Below, piece after piece: positions 58,901 to 64,000 of a DNA stretch of 64,000 nucleotides. The position numbers were made by a program, and so were the translations under genes. A model generated the notes under the pieces. That model was given only the letters and a program-made list of their open reading frames with translations. It was not told where the DNA came from and did not search any database. Numbering within the stretch: the stretch's first letter is position 1; every line of letters begins with the position of its first letter. Source of the stretch: Lojkania enalia (taxonomy: Eukaryota > Ascomycota > Dothideomycetes > Pleosporales); NCBI GenBank assembly GCA_010094045.1, contig ML986595.1:124001-188000 (forward strand), in the 5' to 3' direction.

Positions 58901-61900
58901 TAGTTTAATTTAAAATACCTTTCGGCGAGTTAGGCGATGATCCACGGCTAGTAGTAGAGCAACAAGAGTCAAAGTTACCATAGAATTCGTACCTAATCCT
59001 GGCATAGTGTGATCTCTTAGATAGTTGCGGAGTACTTCATGAACGCTCCTAGATACGACGAAAGATAGTGATCGAGGTTTCCTCAGGATAAATGTAGCCG
59101 TGTAGAAAGATCGTCTACACATCTCTAAATTATATCCGCGAACCCTAGCTAGGTAGAGGCGATCGTATTCAGTTGCGAATTCTCCCGCTCCGAATCCGGC
59201 TACACGGAATACTACTTTTCGCACTAGGTTCCGCTTCAAATGATGGCGATCGATAAATTTAAAATGTGGAGGCTCAACGTAGACTTGTGACGGGTACAAT
59301 AAACCAGTTGTCTGTGTATGGCGGAAATCACCTTGTACTAACGTGTAAAAGCTTAAGTACAGAGATAGGACAGGTGGGCTCCTATTTTGCGTGATGGCTC
59401 GCATGACTTGTTCATTCTGTGGGTAGTATCCCTTTTCGGGGCTCAGCTTCGCAGTGTATTCGAGTAGCAAGATATTCTCGACCGACAGCAAGTCAAACGA
59501 CGATACTGTAGCTGATTACAAGATATAAAGGGCTATATCGGTTCCAATATATCCATTTTGAGCCTTGTGCTATATAAATATATGGCCGCTTGTCGTTTGA
59601 TACGTAATCTCGCCCCTGGGAATGAGCATTTGGCAGTCTGCGTATGTGTTTTCGTGCCTCAACGCTCGCTTAAGACTTGAGCCCGATTAGGGTTCCAATC
59701 GCCTGGTCGGAGTCAACAATCATTCCGCAAAATTTCCGAGAGTGGATTTGAGGGTCTTTGCCCTAATGAATTCCGATTTGCTACCTTGATAAATCAATAT
59801 TGGGGGTTTTCGACAATTCGATCTACATTACATGAATGAACAACCGATTTTCAAGAGGCTCTAGAACTTCCGCAATATGGAATGCAGTCTTGCAATGAGT
59901 ATGTATTAGTGTATAGCCTAGCTTTGTCATGCGTTAAGAGAAGCCGCAATCTACTAGAGTCGAACACCTAGAGAACCACGGTTCATCTTTTAGTCGAGAT
60001 TCGATTCGATGGTTTGCATGGCCGTGCAAATGGAAGGAGTGGTCGACAAAGGTAGGCGCCAGATTACCGCTGAAAACTTTTGCAGGTATAGGTACCAATA
60101 TTTGGCCTTCCGTCACCGCCTAAACACGATGTTGTGATTTGTCCATCCCAAGTCTGATTTTGTAGCCTTAACATTCGTGCTTTACTAAGAAGCTAAATCC
60201 AGTAATGCTTGTGGACACCACCTGCAGCCTAGATATACTGAGACTATATCCATGATCATTCTTGTTAGATGAGGCAATTGCAATTGCCTCCTTAGACGAC
60301 CGGCAGGAGAAGGTTGCCAGTATACTGTTTACATAATCACGTGTAACGCTAATTTAGCAGTATATAGGTAATTTCTGCCAGTAGCCTCAACAATCAACTG
60401 TCTTACCCACTTCCTTTTCAACATACTATACATTGGATGCTACATATATTCATGGGGAAGTCGAGCCAATAGTAGGCCGTCGGCAAGGAGTTCCCTTGTT
60501 AAAGGTTAAATGTACAGCAACTCCTCCAGCACATTTCACAACTCAGTAATCATAGGGCCGAGGCAGGCTGTCCTATAATGAACTTGCCGAGAAGACGGAC
60601 TATGGCATGGTCACTGCTAGATTGAGGAAAGAATCCCGACGCCTTATAATCTCATCCCTCGATTTAGGGAATGTACGCCACATCAGTGATCTCCAAGATT
60701 GAGGCATGCAACAGTAGAGTATATCGTTCCTATATTTTGAAGAATCTTTATTTTCTTAGACGAGAACGGAAGCCTCTAATAGCAATGAGGCTACCGCAGG
60801 CCGCGTAAGTTCATGGTCTAGATGATTTTGATCCATGCCGAAAGTGCTGATGCAGAGTGATCCAATGTTTATGACCTCTGTGTGTATTTCAGTCTCCAGG
60901 AGATAGTCAACTGACGTTTGGAGTTTCCTATTGAGCGTAGTCGTCCAACTTAGTGAAAACTGTAGTGGCCTATCAAGGTAATTCGAGCATGGATCGGAAA
61001 TATTCAAGCTTAGTGATAGGGTAAGTAACCTTAATGGCAACTGAGCGAAGGTGGCTAGGGTTCTCTAGGACTCCCAGTTCTCTCGAATTCTCAGCAATAC
61101 GATGTTTAGCCGCGAAATACACTATTTGTTAGAATTATTGTCCGTGACCGCACTGTAGTTGATACGTTTATAGCACCTATCTCTGACGGAGAACTCGCTT
61201 GGCGAATAATTTGGAGAATGAGTATTTAGATCTCTACATTCGTAAAATATAGAGACGGTACGGATATTTGAGTCAATAAATTCAAGAATTGAATATTCTT
61301 TCCCGAAGGAAGGGAAGAAGATTTCTTGAATTCATCGAGTGACATACAAGCTGGCCATTCTCACTGCAGAGAGATGATTTCATTAGGGGGAATACCGCTT
61401 AGAGTAGATGAGGGTGGAAGAAGAAACTTTGCAGACATGGTGGACAAGATGGGAGTCGATAAGTGGATTGGTTCAACATGTGACCAGTGGGCTGAAAGGC
61501 TTTCGTGAAAACATCTTTGGAGCTGTCAAAGTATTCATACGGGAGGCTGTTATTTTGTAAGGTTATATGTATCGCACGATCCCTATTATGGTTTAGCCTG
61601 ATATCATGTGATACCTTGAATAGATAGCATAAATAGCCTTGATCCTCCGTAGATATCAACCAACACAGTTATCCTCCCCATCTACCCTGATACTTTACAT
61701 ATTTAAACAAGCATTTTTCTCTGAAAGTCTAGAGATAGCCTTCTGCGGTAAGTAGCAGAGTGAGGCTTGACCTGAGATAAGGCAATGATGCGCTTCGTGC
61801 CTGTAGCGCGGGTAAGGATGACAGTTAGGGATCATTTTCAAGCTTGAATATAACCTTTAGCTATTCATTTCCAGTGTACCGGCAGTCCAAAACGTCCCTT

Positions 61901-63907
61901 ATCAGGAAAACTGGAGCATTTCGCCTATTGCTGAATGCTTCTAGGGCACTGAGTTCGAATACCGGTGCCTTCGCTTTTAACGCATTAGCCTACAATGGCC
62001 ATTCGAAGAACCAATTTTGGTCGCTTCAACCTCCCATCTGCACGAGCATTTTATGCAGCTTCCCGCTGTATGAATTTACTTTTGCTGACCTCTTATAATG
62101 GCGATTGTTTGAATGCACAGTCTCTCTGTTCGTATCTCTCCATAAGGTTTACACGCTCCTGCTTCTTTTTGGCCAAATCGCGGGTCTGATGCTTCTTATC
62201 ATTCGCATCTGTCTCTGTTCGAGCATACAGGTCCTGGTGTAGGAAGGATTGGTCAGATTATTGGACAACAAAAGGAGACAATTTACCGAAAATGCTGTAT
62301 ACCGACGGGAGGTCTACAATGTCCTGCTCCTTCAAGCCGTTAAATGGGGTTCGATATTGTGGAACCTCTCCACTCAGACCCTTGATAGAAGGAGATATTG
62401 TACATTTTGTCATAGGCAACCTAGAATTGCATAGTGGTAAGGATCATAACGGAAATGCCTGCGTGGTTCTTTTGGAATGTTTGGTGAGCCGCAGTGTAGT
62501 ACCCGTTGATGAGATCGTGCAACCTTTCGTAAGTTTTGCTGCCCTGAAGATTACAATCAAGCCAGTCTTGGAGATAATGGTCCACCCTGCCCTCGACAGC
62601 TACTAAATGAAAACTAGTATACTTGTTAGATGGTATCATATTAGATAGCAATGGTTCTGGCAATGATGTGAAGCGCCCACATAGTGGCTGGAATCTTATG
62701 ATGCTAGGATTATGTCATCTAGCAGTCATTTGATTGATCGGTCCATTCAAGGGTACGGACGTGACATCAATATTATTCTTGGATTGTAGATGCTGTAAAA
62801 TGGCCTCATTCAATTTAGCCTGTGTTTCCTCTTTGGCTTGAATAGTGGTCCACAAAGTGATTTAGCAAGTGGCTGTTAACCAAAAGCGTCTTTCGCACGA
62901 ATTCCATCCATAGAATTCTGATAGCATCATTGTACAATAATAACTCTAGCTTCCGTATTCAACACTATAGCTTGACAGAAAATGCAAATAGAAGTTCGTT
63001 CCCAACCTTGTTGTGGAACTTCTCGGCAAGATCAATAACTTTAGCAAGAAGCAAGATTATGAAGAAATTGTACGGAATATAGCTCGCTCTTAAGTATGAC
63101 ATCCATTGGCTAATCTCTAGTTGCGTCGTGACCCGAAGCAACAATCAGAAGGAAGATCTTCTCTAGAGCACGAATACATTTGACTACAACGCCTCTTCGT
63201 GAGTATTTTTGCACACACTGTTGGTTTTTGGTAGCTTGCTAATGCTACGAAGACAGTTTATGAAATGACATGTAACAAGATCGGGCATAGTTGTGTCCCG
63301 CACCTCGTGGCTCTATCCAGCTTTTGAATCTGCGGTTGGAAGCCCAGAGCTGGCTGGAAACCTTTCTTGATGAGAGTCCGTGCTAGGAAAGGATTAGCTA
63401 ATTCTTAATACACTGGGCATCTCTAACACATATCCAAGGTCTCCCGCAATCCTTCGTCTTCGAACGTCTTCATAGGAATAGCGATCACACTGGTAGGGAA
63501 TGACCGACAGAGGCGTCCCTTAGTCATGATTAATTGCTCAAACGCCTTAAATAGAATGGAATAATTCAGCTTGCTAACTATAATCCCCACATTCTGGGCC
63601 TTAAACTCGATCGGTAGGGCTCCGATTGTCTCCCTTATGAGGAATCCCGCCAAGGTATTGCTGAATTGTGAAGCAAACAAATTGGCATTGTTATCGTACA
63701 GACTTAGCAAATTGGAGATCGTGGATCGGGAAACTTTAATTCGAGGACCATATGACAAGGAACTCCGGGCGATCGGGTCTAGGTCCGTTACTGTTTGAAT
63801 GAGGAAATTTTCCAAACCGCGTTTGAATCATATTTTTGGGGTAACTGTGGTGGAAGCACGGCGAGCAGGATAAGGAACAACAAACATTCAGCACTTAGTT
63901 TTTCCAT
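55910..63907 (-). pseudogene. Decayed DUF3638/DUF3645 giant fungal protein gene
   Basis: Minus-strand relic of the roughly 3000-residue fungal protein family with DUF3638 and DUF3645. It starts with an ATG at 63907 (MEKLSAECLLFLILLAVLPP), loses frame near 63825 and resumes as LENFLIQTVTDLD. Family-like blocks follow in order: 63815-63423 (LPIEFKAQNVGIIVSK), 62663-62421, 61659-61399, 61040-60756, 60116-59934, 57893-57612 (GLAVTELQRARI), 57596-57360 (the P-loop block, MQLNVGKGKSSVIVPMV), 57051-56845 (DIVARYAEDVRETLPSEIE), 56900-56529 (KRWRVNFGLGRNR, EFSHPEIVIALALL) and 56134-55910. Frameshifts and stops separate them, for example TAG at 57102-57100. The P-loop reads GKGKSS; from memory, relatives have GEGKSS. 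The intact family is thought to be nuclease- or ubiquitin-related, but its function is unsettled. No intact stretch exceeds about 190 codons, so it is surely non-coding now. Confidence 0.88.
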
Positions 63908-64000
63908 TTTTTACTAGGGTGCCGAACTTGGCGGAGTTGGTAACAAGGAAGGAGAGGGAGAAGGAGAAAGGAATGGAAGACAGGGAAAATAGCTGCGTAA

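Noticed and set aside
58910..59491. 193-codon minus-strand frame as an independent gene
   Set aside because: It lies between blocks of the DUF3638 relic on the same strand and fits as one of its remaining open parts.

Overview
The window is nuclear DNA of a filamentous ascomycete (Pezizomycotina). The genes carry one to three short GT-AG introns (46 to 128 nt, several with a CTAA-type branch site), lie on both strands without operons, and encode eukaryotic informational proteins: Rad51, a Nup120/160-type nucleoporin, Puf6, Cwf19, the THO subunit Tex1, a GPN-loop GTPase and the TORC1 regulator Npr3. A secreted family-3 pectate lyase suggests a plant-associated or saprotrophic fungus. The class cannot be fixed from the sequence.

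Layout. Positions 1-5.5 kb hold no supportable gene, then an Nrg1/CSP-1-like zinc-finger regulator at 5.5-6.5 kb and another empty stretch. A compact housekeeping block follows from 10 to 39 kb: GPN1/NPA3 and CWF19 (divergent), a CsbD-like small protein, NPR3, a short-chain dehydrogenase, THO3/TEX1, pectate lyase, a polytopic membrane protein, a weak hypothetical ORF, an E2 ubiquitin-conjugating enzyme, NUP120, RAD51, a PAP2 lipid phosphatase, an ankyrin protein and PUF6. Most of the genes from 14 to 39 kb are on the minus strand. Exon joins were worked out by reading frame and by agreement with the expected protein.

From 39 to 56 kb the region is gene-poor and more AT-rich in places. It holds three isolated genes: a secreted protein built from about 13 copies of an 8-residue Met-Pro-Ser-Phe-Ser-Lys-Pro unit (41.2 kb), a four-exon conserved fungal protein of unknown function (46.3-47.3 kb), and a four-exon single-pass membrane protein with an 18-nt exon (51.8-53.3 kb). 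It also holds a 138-bp tandem duplication near 54.3 kb.

The last 8 kb (63.9 down to 55.9 kb, minus strand) is a near full-length but decayed copy of the very large fungal DUF3638/DUF3645 protein. Recognisable blocks occur in the expected order but are broken by frameshifts and stop codons. It is the clearest unusual object in the window.

Several genes fall into two functional groups, gene expression (Cwf19, Tex1, Nup120, Puf6, GPN1) and genome maintenance or nutrient control (Rad51, Npr3). Their proximity looks like ordinary housekeeping synteny, not a functional cluster. No secondary-metabolite cluster, CRISPR array, intact transposon, rRNA or convincing tRNA gene was seen.
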